From: Mucilaginibacter sp.
GTDB taxonomy: Bacteria; Bacteroidota; Bacteroidia; Sphingobacteriales; Sphingobacteriaceae
DNA: 64,000 nt
Direction of reading: 5' to 3'
Assembly (NCBI GenBank): GCA_030445275.1
Contig: JAUCSE010000042.1
Coordinates: 62,001 to 126,000 of the forward strand
In this document: piece by piece, positions 33,140 through 41,838 of the stretch
How positions within the stretch are numbered: the stretch's first letter is position 1
How the letters are laid out: each line of letters starts with the position of its first letter
The notes under the pieces: generated by a model
Seen by the model: the letters and a program-made list of their open reading frames with translations, nothing else
Database searches by the model: none
Told to the model about the DNA's origin: nothing
Made by a program: the position numbers and the translations under genes

Positions 33140-33182
33140 ATTCAGCCTATAGCCGTATTGTCACCACACCATTACGCACAAA

Positions 33183-33212
33183 AAAAGCCTCTCATTTTCA
33201 TGAGAGGCTTTT
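33183..33212. terminator. Bidirectional terminator between lipoprotein and tRNA-His
   Basis: AAAAGCCTCTCAT (33183-33195) pairs perfectly with ATGAGAGGCTTTT (33200-33212) around TTTC. It serves the lipoprotein gene on the plus strand and the tRNA on the minus strand. Confidence 0.9.
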
Positions 33213-33213
33213 G

Positions 33214-33288
33214 GGTAAATGATGGGGCTCGAACCCACGACCCTCGGTACCACAAACCGATGCTCTAACCAACTGAGCTACATCTACC
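33214..33288 (-). tRNA. tRNA-His (anticodon GTG)
   Basis: On the minus strand the acceptor arm GTAGATG pairs with CATTTAC (33281-33287 with 33215-33221). The D-arm motif GTAGCTCAGTTGGTTAGAGC is canonical. The anticodon arm is TCGGT-TTGTGGT-ACCGA with anticodon GTG, and the T-loop is GGGTTCGAGCCC. An extra G at -1 (complement of 33288) opposite C73 is the identity element of tRNA-His. The 3' CCA is not fully encoded, as usual in this phylum. Confidence 0.97.
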
Positions 33289-33300
33289 GTTTGGAGAGTG

Positions 33301-33331
33301 CAAAAATAGAAATCTTACGGCTATTTGCAAA
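33301..33331 (-). promoter_or_regulatory. Promoter of tRNA-His
   Basis: The minus strand reads TTTG, 19 nt, then TATTTTTG (complements of 33328-33331 and 33301-33308). This is an exact match to the Bacteroidota TTTG-N17-19-TAnnTTTG promoter, ending 12 nt before the tRNA. It is the clearest promoter in the window. Confidence 0.9.
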
Positions 33332-33403
33332 CTCTTTTTAAAATTACATTTGGCTTACGCGTTTTATTTAGAACGATTTTAATTAATTATTAGATTTGTA
33401 TAT

Positions 33404-35494
33404 ATGGCTGAGCAATTAATTGAACTAAACGTGACGGGGATGCATTGTAATAATTGCGCCTTATCTATACATAAACTACTCGAAAAAAAGGGCTTACATA
33501 ATATCCTGGTTGATTTTGCCAGCGAAGAGGTGAAATTTTCAACCAGTGATGACACCAGAATCCCCGAAATAAAAAAGGGAATAGAAAATTTAGGTTTCCG
33601 GGTTATTGACGATATTTCGCAGCATCAAACAGCATTTTATGAAAAAGTGGAGAATAAATTTGCCTTCTGTGCCCTGTTTACTGCTCCGCTCCTGCTCTCG
33701 ATGTTGTTGCCCTGGCATTTTTTACATCAGCCCATTGTACAATTAATATTGTGCCTGCCCGTGTTTATAGTAGGCTGCCTGCACTTTGGTAAAAGCGCCT
33801 GGAGCTCGGTTAAAGGAGGCGCACCCAATATGGATGTGCTGATATTTATAGGCTCTACATCAGCCTTTGTTTACAGTTTAGTGGGTACCATTCAACATTT
33901 GGGAATGCAGTATCAGTTTTATGAAACCTGTGCCACCATTATTACGCTGGTATTATTAGGCAATGTATTTGAAAAACGTTCTGTTACCCAAACCACATCG
34001 GCGGTAAAAGATCTGATCAAGTTTCAACAAGTAAACGCCAACCGGATTATCAATGGTGGTGTCGAGGTAATCAGCGCCAAAGAAGTTCGTCCAGGGGATA
34101 CGCTGCTGGTTAACCAGGGCGATAAGATCCCCGTTGATGGCGAAATACTGTCAGGCAGCGCCTCGGTTGATGAGGCCATGCTCACCGGCGAAAGTTTGCC
34201 GGTTGAAAAGGAAAAATACGATAAAGTAATCGGTGGTACCATATTGCTCAATGGCAATATCCATATGCTGGCCACCAAAGTGGGCTCAAACACCATCCTG
34301 TCGCAGATCATCGAACTGATGAAAAAAGCGCAGGCAGCCAAGCCCCCCATACAAAAACTGGGCGATAAGATAGCCTCCATATTTGTACCCGCTGTACTTT
34401 TAATAGCGCTGATTACCTTCACGCTTACCTATTATGTGGGTCATGCGGGCCTGCAGCATGCTATCATGAATGCGATAGCAGTGCTGGTGATATCATGTCC
34501 TTGTGCTATGGGTTTAGCCACCCCTACAGCGGTAATGGTTGGCCTGGGCCGCGCAGCTAAGAACGGCATACTGATCAAGGGCGGCGATACCATTGAAGCC
34601 GTGGCTAATACCAAATATGTAGTGTTTGACAAAACGGGGACTTTAACTACCGGTAAATTCAAGATCAACGAAATTAAGGCTGAGCCTGATGTTGATATGG
34701 AACAGGTAAGGGGGATTATCACAGCCATTGAGGAACGGTCAAACCACCCGATAGCCAAATCATTGGTAAGTAGTCTTAAAAACCTACCTAAACAAAAGGT
34801 GATATTGAAGGTGGCCAAAGAAGAACGCGGCTTGGGTATGCGTGCAGAAGATGTGAATGGCAACAATTATTTCCTCGGCACAGCCAAACATAATAAAGAC
34901 GATCATTTTAACCTGTCGCTATATAAAAACCAACAGCTGCTGGCCCAGGTAGCTATTGACGATGAGATAAAACCTGAAACTCAATCGCTGATCAGTCAGC
35001 TTAAAAAGATGGGGATTGTACCCGTACTATTAAGCGGCGATAAAAAGGACCGTTGCTTAAAAGTTGCCGCGGCCATAGGTATTAAAGAAATACACAGCGA
35101 AAAACTACCCGACGAAAAGCTAAAGGTTATTGACATTTATAAACAAAAAGGCAAAACCATTATGATAGGCGATGGCATAAACGATGCCCCTGCCCTAACC
35201 AAAGCCGACGTAGGTGTATCTATGAATGATGCAAGCCATGTGGCCATACAATCGGCCAGCGTGGTGCTGCTGAACACCGACCTGCATTCGGTTATTAAGT
35301 TTCTGCAGATCAGCAAGCATACCCTGCTTACCATAAAACAAAACCTGTTTTGGGCTTTTGCCTACAATATTATAGCCATACCCATAGCTGCCCTGGGATT
35401 CTTAAACCCGATGGTTGGCGCCTTTACCATGGCATTTTCTGATGTGGTAGTTATTGGTAACTCGTTGAGGTTGAAGATTAAGAAAGTCGATTAA
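33404..35494 (+). CDS. copA: Copper-translocating P1B-type ATPase
   Basis: A 696-residue heavy-metal ATPase that exports Cu(I). One N-terminal HMA domain (1-70) has the CxxC motif 'GMHCNNCA' (Cys15, Cys18). The membrane ion path has '[13 protein letters not shown]' (Cys365-Pro-Cys367). The phosphorylation site is 'DKTGTLTTG' (Asp409), the nucleotide-binding domain has '[10 protein letters not shown]', and the hinge is '[10 protein letters not shown]' (from about 589). The TM7 motif 'YNIIAIP' fits P1B-1. In the last helix '[16 protein letters not shown]' has an Asp where copper pumps more often have the second Ser of 'MxxSS'. Copper is still the best call, with silver possible. It stands alone with no copper chaperone beside it. 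Confidence 0.92.
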   Translation: MAEQLIELNVTGMHCNNCALSIHKLLEKKGLHNILVDFASEEVKFSTSDDTRIPEIKKGIENLGFRVIDDISQHQTAFYEKVENKFAFCALFTAPLLLSMLLPWHFLHQPIVQLILCLPVFIVGCLHFGKSAWSSVKGGAPNMDVLIFIGSTSAFVYSLVGTIQHLGMQYQFYETCATIITLVLLGNVFEKRSVTQTTSAVKDLIKFQQVNANRIINGGVEVISAKEVRPGDTLLVNQGDKIPVDGEILSGSASVDEAMLTGESLPVEKEKYDKVIGGTILLNGNIHMLATKVGSNTILSQIIELMKKAQAAKPPIQKLGDKIASIFVPAVLLIALITFTLTYYVGHAGLQHAIMNAIAVLVISCPCAMGLATPTAVMVGLGRAAKNGILIKGGDTIEAVANTKYVVFDKTGTLTTGKFKINEIKAEPDVDMEQVRGIITAIEERSNHPIAKSLVSSLKNLPKQKVILKVAKEERGLGMRAEDVNGNNYFLGTAKHNKDDHFNLSLYKNQQLLAQVAIDDEIKPETQSLISQLKKMGIVPVLLSGDKKDRCLKVAAAIGIKEIHSEKLPDEKLKVIDIYKQKGKTIMIGDGINDAPALTKADVGVSMNDASHVAIQSASVVLLNTDLHSVIKFLQISKHTLLTIKQNLFWAFAYNIIAIPIAALGFLNPMVGAFTMAFSDVVVIGNSLRLKIKKVD

Positions 35495-35590
35495 GCCCCT
35501 AGCCCCCTGAAAGGGGATTTTTTGAAAATCTTATCGGCAATTAATGTAACTTATGCTACTTTTGTTCCCCTTTAGGGGGTTAGGGGGCTT
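35493..35590. repeat. Palindromic element carrying the rnhA promoter
   Basis: The left arm AAGCCCCTAGCCCCCTGAAA (35493 on) and right arm (35566-35590, ending TTAGGGGGCTT) are near-perfect complements with one indel. It starts at the copA stop codon and ends directly before the rnhA ATG. The 48-nt loop holds TACTTTTG (35557-35564), a match to the -7 consensus, so the element seems to supply the rnhA promoter. Confidence 0.8.
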
Positions 35591-36061
35591 ATGATAGAAA
35601 TTTATACAGACGGTGCATCAAGTGGTAATCCAGGGCCGGGAGGTTATGGGGTAATTTTACGTTCGGGTAAGCATTATAAGGAGCTATCTGAAGGTTTCCG
35701 CAAAACCACCAACAACCGTATGGAACTGCTTGCTGTAATAAAAGGTCTGGAGGCTATAAAAACCCCAAACCAGCAGGTCATGATATTCTCCGATTCTAAA
35801 TATGTGATTGATGCTATTGAAAAGCGCTGGGTAAATGGCTGGCTGCAAAAAGGTTTCGCAGGTAAAAAGAATAAGGATCTTTGGCTGCGCTATCTTGACA
35901 TCAGCAAACAACACCAGATCAAATTTACCTGGGTACGCGGTCATAACGGTCACCCTGAAAATGAGCGTTGCGATGAGCTGGCCGTTGCTGCCGGTAAACA
36001 AAAACCACTGCTGATAGATTCTGTTTTTGAAGTGGAGAACGCGAAGGCGGGGTTATTGTAA
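35591..36061 (+). CDS. rnhA: Ribonuclease HI
   Basis: RNase HI cuts the RNA strand of RNA-DNA hybrids, removing R-loops and primers. The four carboxylates are present: Asp7 ('YTDGASSGNPGPGGYG'), Glu45 ('NNRMELLAV'), Asp68 ('FSDSKYVI') and Asp128 ('NERCDELA'), with the flexible-loop His118 ('VRGHNGHPEN'). The length of 156 residues is typical, and the basic handle 'RWVNGWLQKGFAGKKNKDLW' is kept. The start ATG follows directly after the palindromic element. A palindrome cluster follows 20 nt later. Confidence 0.97.
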   Translation: MIEIYTDGASSGNPGPGGYGVILRSGKHYKELSEGFRKTTNNRMELLAVIKGLEAIKTPNQQVMIFSDSKYVIDAIEKRWVNGWLQKGFAGKKNKDLWLRYLDISKQHQIKFTWVRGHNGHPENERCDELAVAAGKQKPLLIDSVFEVENAKAGLL

Positions 36062-36080
36062 AAGATGTTAAAAAAGGACT

Positions 36081-36316
36081 GTCATGCTGAGCCCCGTCGA
36101 AGCATGGTGAGCAGGCCTCTGCGCGCGATCCTTTTTGTCTGAACCTAGATTAATCAGATTAAAGGATTTCAGGATTTTTACAAAGTAATCTTGCGCTAGT
36201 TTGTAACGAGTATAAGTCGACTTATTTCTTCACTTGTCATCCTGAGCGATAGCGAAGGATCTATTCATGAACATACATAGCGGCTATTAGCTTCTTCGCT
36301 ATCGCTCAGAATGACA
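36081..36316. repeat. Two further palindromic repeats after rnhA
   Basis: A half-element GTCATGCTGAGCCCCGTCGA (36081 on) is of the same type as the inverted repeat at 55537-55609. Then 36235-36316 is a full inverted repeat: TGTCATCCTGAGCGATAGCG on the left and CGCTATCGCTCAGAATGACA on the right, spacer about 42 nt, with inner bases GAAGGATC/CTTCTTCG. These lie between the convergent rnhA and phosphoesterase genes. I see no gene in this gap. Confidence 0.85.
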
Positions 36317-36341
36317 GATTTGATAATGTACTCGATCCTAA

Positions 36342-36833
36342 CTACCCCGCCAGCTCCACAATCTGCATATCCTGTATCTTGTCACCATCGATATTAAAAC
36401 GCAGCAGCGTACGAACCTTGTGCCAACCTTGCTTTCCAGCCGCGCCAGGGTTCATGTGCAGGCAGTTTATCTTTTTATCAAACATCACTTTCAGAATGTG
36501 CGAATGCCCGCATATAAACAGCTTAGGTGGATTCAGATAAATCTCATTCCGCACAGCCGGACTGTATCTACCCGGGTAACCGCCAATATGAGTCATCCAT
36601 ATATCTACGGCTTCGCAGTTAAAGCGTAGATTTTCGGGGTAAACTATCCGTACATCCTTACCGTCAATATTGCCGTATACGCCTCTTAGAGGTTTAAACG
36701 CGGCTAATTTATCGGCCAGTTCGATGTTGCCAAAATCGCCGGCATGCCAAATTTCGTCACAGTTTTCAAAATGCTTAAAAACTGCGTCGTCAAGGTAGCT
36801 GTGCGTGTCTGATAAAAGGCCAATCCGAGTCAT
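36342..36833 (-). CDS. YfcE/MJ0936-type metallophosphoesterase
   Basis: The start is ATG 36833 (163 aa), because the protein begins 'MTRIGLLSDTHSYLDD' there; the frame before it is not conserved-looking. Two-metal calcineurin-like site motifs are in order: 'LLSDTHS' (Asp-x-His), 'IWHAGDFG' (Gly-Asp), 'GVYGNIDGKD' (Gly-Asn), 'MTHIGGY' and 'ICGHSHILKV' (Gly-His-x-His). YfcE-type enzymes hydrolyse phosphodiesters in vitro; the natural substrate is unclear. Monocistronic, after a terminator. Confidence 0.93.
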   Translation of the reverse strand: MTRIGLLSDTHSYLDDAVFKHFENCDEIWHAGDFGNIELADKLAAFKPLRGVYGNIDGKDVRIVYPENLRFNCEAVDIWMTHIGGYPGRYSPAVRNEIYLNPPKLFICGHSHILKVMFDKKINCLHMNPGAAGKQGWHKVRTLLRFNIDGDKIQDMQIVELAG

Positions 36834-36880
36834 ACAGCAAGAGTAAAGAATCAGGAGATAAGAAACAAGATTATATAACA

Positions 36881-36909
36881 AAAAAGGAGCAGTTAAACTG
36901 CTCCTTTTT
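36881..36909 (-). terminator. Terminator downstream of the GH92 operon
   Basis: AAAAAGGAGCAGT (36881-36893) pairs perfectly with ACTGCTCCTTTTT (36897-36909), with a 3-nt loop and T/A runs on both strands. It lies between the GH92 stop (beyond repeat 36922-37038) and the phosphoesterase start. Confidence 0.85.
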
Positions 36910-36921
36910 ATTAACTATAAA

Positions 36922-37038
36922 TGTCATTTCGAACGAGGAACGAGGAGAAATCTTATACGCTATCCTATTACTCCCTGTATCGTGTATAAGATTTCTCCTC
37001 ACCCCTACACCTTGCCGTCGCTGTTCGTCGAAATGACA
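36922..37038. repeat. TGTCATTTCGA-family palindrome, copy 1
   Basis: The ends are TGTCATTTCGAACGAGG and TTCGTCGAAATGACA. The inner arms are GAGGAGAAATCTTATAC and GTATAAGATTTCTCCTC, separated by about 22 nt. Other copies lie at 49219-49337, 55289-55424 and 61489-61629. The inner GAGAAATCTTATAC block is the most conserved part of the family. Confidence 0.9.
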
Positions 37039-37079
37039 CAGTTTTTGTTGATATTGAATATTTATTTTCTGAACTCACG

Positions 37080-39371
37080 TTACTTATGTTTTGATGCCAT
37101 GTAAAAAGTGATCTCGCCGCCATTCATAATATCAGCATGGCTAATGAATAAACTATCCAGCGTTTTTCCGTTCAGCACCATTTTTTGTACGTATACATTT
37201 TTAGGGCTTTGGTTTTTAACGTTGATGGTAAACGTTTTGCCATTATCCAGGTTGATCACCGCGCCATTCACTGCCGGACTACCGGTTGAATACTGATCTG
37301 AACCCGGCGCAACAGGATAAAATCCTAAGGAGCTGAATATATACCAGGCGCTCATTTGCCCGGTATCATCATTACCGCCCAGGCCATCGGGTGTTGGTTT
37401 GTACATGCGCGGCAATATCATCCGTATGCGTTCCTGTGTTTTCCAGGGTTTATCTGTCCAGTTATACAGGTAGGCCACGTGGTGCGATGGCTCGTTGCCA
37501 TGCACATAGTTACCGATGATGCCGTCGCGAGTGATATCTTCTGTTTCGGCAAAATACTTATCGGGCAGGTTCATGGTGAATAACGAATCCAGGTAACCTA
37601 CAAAACGTTTATTGCCACCCATCAGCTTGATCAATCCTTCCGGATCCTGTGGTGCAAACAAGGTATAGTTCCAGGAGTTACCTTCAATAAACCCTTCGTT
37701 AATGGTACTCAGCGCATCAAACTTGGAGCGGAATGTACCATCGGCTAGTTTGGGGCGCATAAAGCCCGACTTGCTATCGTAAACGTTTTTATAGTTCTGC
37801 GAGCGCTTGATGAACTCCTCGTAAATATCGTTACGGTTCAGCTTTTTAGCCATCTGCGCTATGGCCCAATCATCAAAGGCATACTCCAGGGTTGACGATA
37901 CGGATACGCCGCTTTTTTCGTCTGGAATATAGCCCAGATCTATATAAGAACCGATACCCTCATAATCGCGGTGGCGGGCGGTAGCAACACAGGCATCAAG
38001 GGCTTTATTGGCATCAAAAGGCGCATTGCCTTTTACCACCGCATCAGCCAGAACCGTTACACTATGGTAACCGCTCATACACCAGTTCTCGTTACCGGAG
38101 TTTGACCATATAGGCAGCATGTGCTCCGGGCTCTGGTCAAAATGAGCCAACATAGATTGTACCATATCCGAATTCCGTTTAGGTTCAATGATATTGAACA
38201 GCGGGTGCAGGGCGCGGTAAGTATCCCACATCGAAAAAGTGGTATAGTTGGTAAACCCATCGGCCTTGTGCACGTTTTTGTCAAGTCCCTCATATTGCCC
38301 ATCGGCATCCATGTAAATGGTAGGATTGATCATGGCATGGTACATGGAGGTATAAAAGTTCTCCTTGGTTTCCTTGCTGCCTTGTATCACAATTTTATGC
38401 AGTTCGTTTTCCCATTGTTGCTGGCCATCGTTCTTCACTTTATCAAAATCCCAGCCCGGTATTTCGGTACGCAGGTTATTTAGCGCACCATGCGTACTTA
38501 CCGGCGACAGGGCAAACTTGATCTTTATTTTTTCGCCCTCTTCGGTTTTAAAATCAAAGTAGCTCCTGATCTGCCTGCCGGCTATTTCAGGGAAGTTTTT
38601 GGTTTGATTAAACTTACCCCAGAAACCTCCGTAAACCTCGCGTTTGTCATACTTTTTGTAACCATACTGCGTAAATGGTTTGGAGAAACTCATGGCAAAG
38701 TACAGCGTACGGGTACGTGCCCATCCGCTGGTTTGGCGGTAACCCACCACCAGCGTATCATTCACCACCTTTAAATAAGTCCAAACGTTTTTATCCGGAT
38801 AGTTATAGATACCGGCCATCAGATCAAGTATAATATGCGACTGATCTGATTTTGGAAAAGTATACTGATGGAAACCCACGCGGGTGCTGGTGGTCATTTC
38901 GGCGGTGATATTGCTCGCGTCAAGCTTTACTTTATAGTAATTAGCTTCCGTAACTTCATTCCGGTGCGAAAATGCTGAACGGTAACCACTGCCAGGTTTA
39001 TCTGCCGTGCCAGGATTTAATTTTAAAGCGCCTACCGTCGGCATGATCAAAAAGTCACCCAGGTCAGAGTGACCGGTACCGCTAAAGTGGGTATGACTAA
39101 AGCCTACAATAGTTTTATCATCGTACTGATAACCGGCACAGTATTTATACATATCCGGATTGTATTTTCCATTCAGTTCGTAGCTCAGCGTATCTGTTTC
39201 GGGACTTAGCTGCACCATGCCAAATGGCACAGTAGCACCCGGATAGGTATGCCCCATACGCTGTGTACCAATGATAGGATTAACATATTGCACCAGTTTT
39301 TCCGCAGGGTGGGTTTGCGCGTTAGCCCCTGCAACAGCACATAATAAAAGGGCGGTAAATAGTTGTTTCAT
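37080..39371 (-). CDS. GH92 exo-alpha-mannosidase
   Basis: A 763-residue exported glycosidase. The signal peptide is 1-18 ('GANAQT'). GH92 enzymes are Ca2+-dependent alpha-mannosidases that trim mannose from N-glycans or yeast mannan. Family blocks are clear: 'YVNPIIGTQRMGHTYPGATV' near the N-terminus, 'FSHTHFSGTGHSDLGDF', 'GNEPSHHVAYLYN', and the C-terminal 'GGNDDTGQMSAWYIFSSLGF' with 'YPVAPGSDQY'. The catalytic acid region and Asp residues are retained. It is the last gene of an operon with GH29 and a BSP-family peptidase, about 100 nt after the GH29 stop, suggesting degradation of a fucosylated, mannose-rich glycoprotein. Confidence 0.94.
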   Translation of the reverse strand: MKQLFTALLLCAVAGANAQTHPAEKLVQYVNPIIGTQRMGHTYPGATVPFGMVQLSPETDTLSYELNGKYNPDMYKYCAGYQYDDKTIVGFSHTHFSGTGHSDLGDFLIMPTVGALKLNPGTADKPGSGYRSAFSHRNEVTEANYYKVKLDASNITAEMTTSTRVGFHQYTFPKSDQSHIILDLMAGIYNYPDKNVWTYLKVVNDTLVVGYRQTSGWARTRTLYFAMSFSKPFTQYGYKKYDKREVYGGFWGKFNQTKNFPEIAGRQIRSYFDFKTEEGEKIKIKFALSPVSTHGALNNLRTEIPGWDFDKVKNDGQQQWENELHKIVIQGSKETKENFYTSMYHAMINPTIYMDADGQYEGLDKNVHKADGFTNYTTFSMWDTYRALHPLFNIIEPKRNSDMVQSMLAHFDQSPEHMLPIWSNSGNENWCMSGYHSVTVLADAVVKGNAPFDANKALDACVATARHRDYEGIGSYIDLGYIPDEKSGVSVSSTLEYAFDDWAIAQMAKKLNRNDIYEEFIKRSQNYKNVYDSKSGFMRPKLADGTFRSKFDALSTINEGFIEGNSWNYTLFAPQDPEGLIKLMGGNKRFVGYLDSLFTMNLPDKYFAETEDITRDGIIGNYVHGNEPSHHVAYLYNWTDKPWKTQERIRMILPRMYKPTPDGLGGNDDTGQMSAWYIFSSLGFYPVAPGSDQYSTGSPAVNGAVINLDNGKTFTINVKNQSPKNVYVQKMVLNGKTLDSLFISHADIMNGGEITFYMASKHK

Positions 39372-39471
39372 ATTATATATTTAGTTTCCCCGCTGTGGGC
39401 GGAAATGTAAAACTGTTAGGTCATGTACCCCGATTTCACCGGGTATCCTGACCGTTCGTTTTACTATTTGA

Positions 39472-40878
39472 TTATCTTCTTTCGTTATAAACACCAACCT
39501 CGGCAATAGAAGCCTGATGGTCTGATGCATCAATCGATACCCTTACTTTACTGCCCCAAACACGATCAAAGCGGAACAGCTTTATCTTGTTCTTATTCTC
39601 GCCCGAAAAAATTGGTTTCCATACACCATTATCGCAATATTCAATGTGTAAGCTGGAAATATTCGATTTCTCTTCGGCAATAGCTATGGTATTAAAACCT
39701 TTATCATGGTCAAACGTGATCTCATACCATGGTTTCTTCACCGTTGGATTCGAGATCCATGAGGAGCGAAAATCATCGTCGTTGGCAAAATCCATAATGT
39801 TAGAGTCATCGCTCCAGCTGGAGTTTGAGAATTGATTTTTGGCCAGGTTTGTTGAAATGATGGGCGCATCCAAATGAGGCAGCTTAGCCACCGGACCCTC
39901 ATTTTTCCAGAGTTCACCTATCTTTTTCAGGGCCGCTAACGCGTTGTCGTCAATCAAGCCATCACGATTAGGGGCAACGTTCAGAATAAAATTGCAATCA
40001 ACATTATTAAATGGAATGATGTTATCATTTACCAGCTTTACCGGATCTTTAACCGTTTCTGTAGGGTTTTTCAGTTTCCAGAACCAGTTTGACTGTAAGG
40101 GGTAGCAGGAAAGCGCCGGCATGTTGTTATTTTCTTTAGATATATGCTGCCCGGCACCTTGCTCATAGGTTTTAATATCAGTATAATACATGCCCTCTGC
40201 CGGATATTTTGCACCGTTAAGGTCCATTACCAGGCAGTTTGGTTGTATTGATTTTACCAGTCTGTATATCTCCTCGAACGGAACATCATCATAAGATATC
40301 CTGGACCAGGGCGCATCCCAACCATCAATAATCAGCGCGCCAATTTCGCCGTAATTGCTCAGCAACTCGGTGATCTGTGCTTTAATCATGTCCACATGTT
40401 TGCGGGTTATGGCATTGGGCCTTAACCGGTGATGTGTATCGAGTATGGAGTAGTATAAAAACACTTTTAGTCCGTTTGCCCTGAAAGCATCAGCATATTC
40501 CTTTACCACATCCCTTTTCAATGGGCTGTTCATTACATTATAATCGGTTGTTTTGGTATCCCAGATACAAAACCCGCTATGGTGCTTGGTAGTGATGCAG
40601 CCATAACTCATATGGGCAGATTTCGCTGCCTTTGCCCACTGATCGCAATTAAGCTTGGTAGGATTAAAAATGGCGGGCGATGCTTCCGGATCAGGCCAGT
40701 CCTGATCCATATAAGTAGGGATATTAAAATGGATGAACATGCCAAAACGCAGGTCAACAAACTCCTGCTGCAGTTGTGCCAGATCCTTAACCGGTTTTTT
40801 ACTTTGTGCATTTAATATAACCGGAAGGCTACAAAGCAGAGCGATCCAAATATTCCTTATGCTACTTTTAAATTTCAT
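39472..40878 (-). CDS. GH29 alpha-L-fucosidase
   Basis: The start is ATG 40878 (468 aa), where a signal peptide begins ('MKFKSSIRNIWIALLCSLPV', cleaved near 'ILNAQS'); the 45 codons upstream are not coding-like. The (beta/alpha)8 domain shows 'LRFGMFIHFN', 'KSAHMSYGCITTKHHSGFCI' and the nucleophile region 'GALIIDGWDAPW'. 'CNFILNVAPNRDGLID' follows (about residue 305 on). A C-terminal F5/8-type carbohydrate-binding domain follows (about 345-468). GH29 removes alpha-linked L-fucose from glycans, with retention. The gene lies 25 nt downstream of the BSP peptidase, in the operon with the LacI-type operator upstream. Confidence 0.93.
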   Translation of the reverse strand: MKFKSSIRNIWIALLCSLPVILNAQSKKPVKDLAQLQQEFVDLRFGMFIHFNIPTYMDQDWPDPEASPAIFNPTKLNCDQWAKAAKSAHMSYGCITTKHHSGFCIWDTKTTDYNVMNSPLKRDVVKEYADAFRANGLKVFLYYSILDTHHRLRPNAITRKHVDMIKAQITELLSNYGEIGALIIDGWDAPWSRISYDDVPFEEIYRLVKSIQPNCLVMDLNGAKYPAEGMYYTDIKTYEQGAGQHISKENNNMPALSCYPLQSNWFWKLKNPTETVKDPVKLVNDNIIPFNNVDCNFILNVAPNRDGLIDDNALAALKKIGELWKNEGPVAKLPHLDAPIISTNLAKNQFSNSSWSDDSNIMDFANDDDFRSSWISNPTVKKPWYEITFDHDKGFNTIAIAEEKSNISSLHIEYCDNGVWKPIFSGENKNKIKLFRFDRVWGSKVRVSIDASDHQASIAEVGVYNERR

Positions 40879-40903
40879 GTAATGATTATAGAGTCGATTA
40901 TGT

Positions 40904-41575
40904 TTAAATAGTTGGATTTGCCGCATAAGCTGTCCAAAGCTCGTCCAATGTTTTCCCGGTTTCATTTTTCCAGCTATTGTCAGTAAAAGTATGATCACGT
41001 AACTGTTTGTCAAGATCTTTCACCAAATTGGGTTTTATATTTTTTTCAATCCAAACTAAAAAACGGGCTGTTACGCGGTAGCTGTTTTCATAACTTTGAG
41101 TTGTTTTAAAGGCAGGCAATGCCCATTTGGCGCCGGCATTGTCAACCCCGAATTTAAAACGGGCATAATCGGCAATTCCTTCCGTTAACCATCCAGGTCC
41201 GTTACTTTCACCATAAGCCTGTACAATGTGCATTACCTCGTGGGTAACCACATCAATATCTTTTGGATGCGATTTCATATACTTTGTGCTGAAAACCACA
41301 CGATCGTTAGATGTAGCCGCTACGCCATCGTAAGCTGTATCAATAACAAAAGTTACATTTCTGGATGTTTTTTTATTATACTCCTTTGCCAGCTTAGGAT
41401 AAACCTGATAAAAGGTTTCAACCAGCTTATCTTTCAGTTCTTTACTAAAAGTAGCATCCTGGTTTTCGAAGGTTAATTTATACCCTTTTTTATTAAAAAC
41501 TTCGGAGGATTGTGCATTACTGTTTTCGGCAACACCAAAGGCAAGCAATAAACCTAAAAGAAATGTTTTTTTCAT
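40904..41575 (-). CDS. Basic secretory protein (BSP) family peptidase
   Basis: A 223-residue secreted protein with a signal peptide (1-21, 'NSNAQS'). The central zinc motif is 'THEVMHIVQAYG' (His112, Glu113, His116), and 'LTEGIADYARF' follows about 16 residues later. This is the HExxH...E/D layout of the BSP family, known from plant pathogenesis-related proteins and common in Bacteroidota. It is a metalloprotease-like fold; the substrate is unknown. It is the first gene of the operon, with the GH29 and GH92 genes 25 and about 100 nt behind. A LacI-type operator TAAAACGTTTTA lies 114 nt upstream. Confidence 0.88.
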   Translation of the reverse strand: MKKTFLLGLLLAFGVAENSNAQSSEVFNKKGYKLTFENQDATFSKELKDKLVETFYQVYPKLAKEYNKKTSRNVTFVIDTAYDGVAATSNDRVVFSTKYMKSHPKDIDVVTHEVMHIVQAYGESNGPGWLTEGIADYARFKFGVDNAGAKWALPAFKTTQSYENSYRVTARFLVWIEKNIKPNLVKDLDKQLRDHTFTDNSWKNETGKTLDELWTAYAANPTI

Positions 41576-41688
41576 TGTATAAATAATTTTTAAATATATG
41601 AGTTATGATGTTTAAAATTCTGTTGAGCCCTGCTAAAATGCTAGCTATCTGTAGCACCTGACATAGTTTTCATGAAAAAAAATAAAGA

Positions 41689-41700
41689 TAAAACGTTTTA
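41689..41700. promoter_or_regulatory. LacI-type operator upstream of the BSP-GH29-GH92 operon
   Basis: TAAAACGTTTTA is a perfect 12-bp palindrome with a central CG, the usual LacI-family operator form. It lies about 115 bp upstream of the BSP gene, and the LacI gene ends 134 bp further away on the same strand. The core AAACGTTT recurs at 63676-63689 before the FAD-golvesin gene. Confidence 0.65.
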
Positions 41701-41810
41701 CCAAAATAAGCACATTTTTCCCTATTTACGAATGGAATGGCAAAATATATTTTAGTCTTTAGTCGGAAGTCATCAGCACCTCTTTATTCTTTTCTTTACT
41801 TAGGGTTTTC

Positions 41811-41838
41811 GACTGCATACTAAAGACTGCATACTAAA
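41811..41838. repeat. 14-bp tandem duplication at the LacI stop codon
   Basis: GACTGCATACTAAA occurs twice in a row (41811-41824, 41825-41838). The second copy contains the LacI stop codon (41834-41836). A partial AGTCTTTAGTC repeat lies at about 41755. It looks like a local slippage duplication. Confidence 0.8.

Noticed and set aside
36081..37038. IS element or transposon around 36-37 kb
   Set aside because: Inverted repeats are present, but no transposase frame or long terminal repeats were seen; they are short palindromes only.
38075..38308. Minus-strand frame inside the GH92 gene that looked like a short gene
   Set aside because: It is out-of-frame reading of the GH92 coding sequence, which has full family motifs in the main frame.
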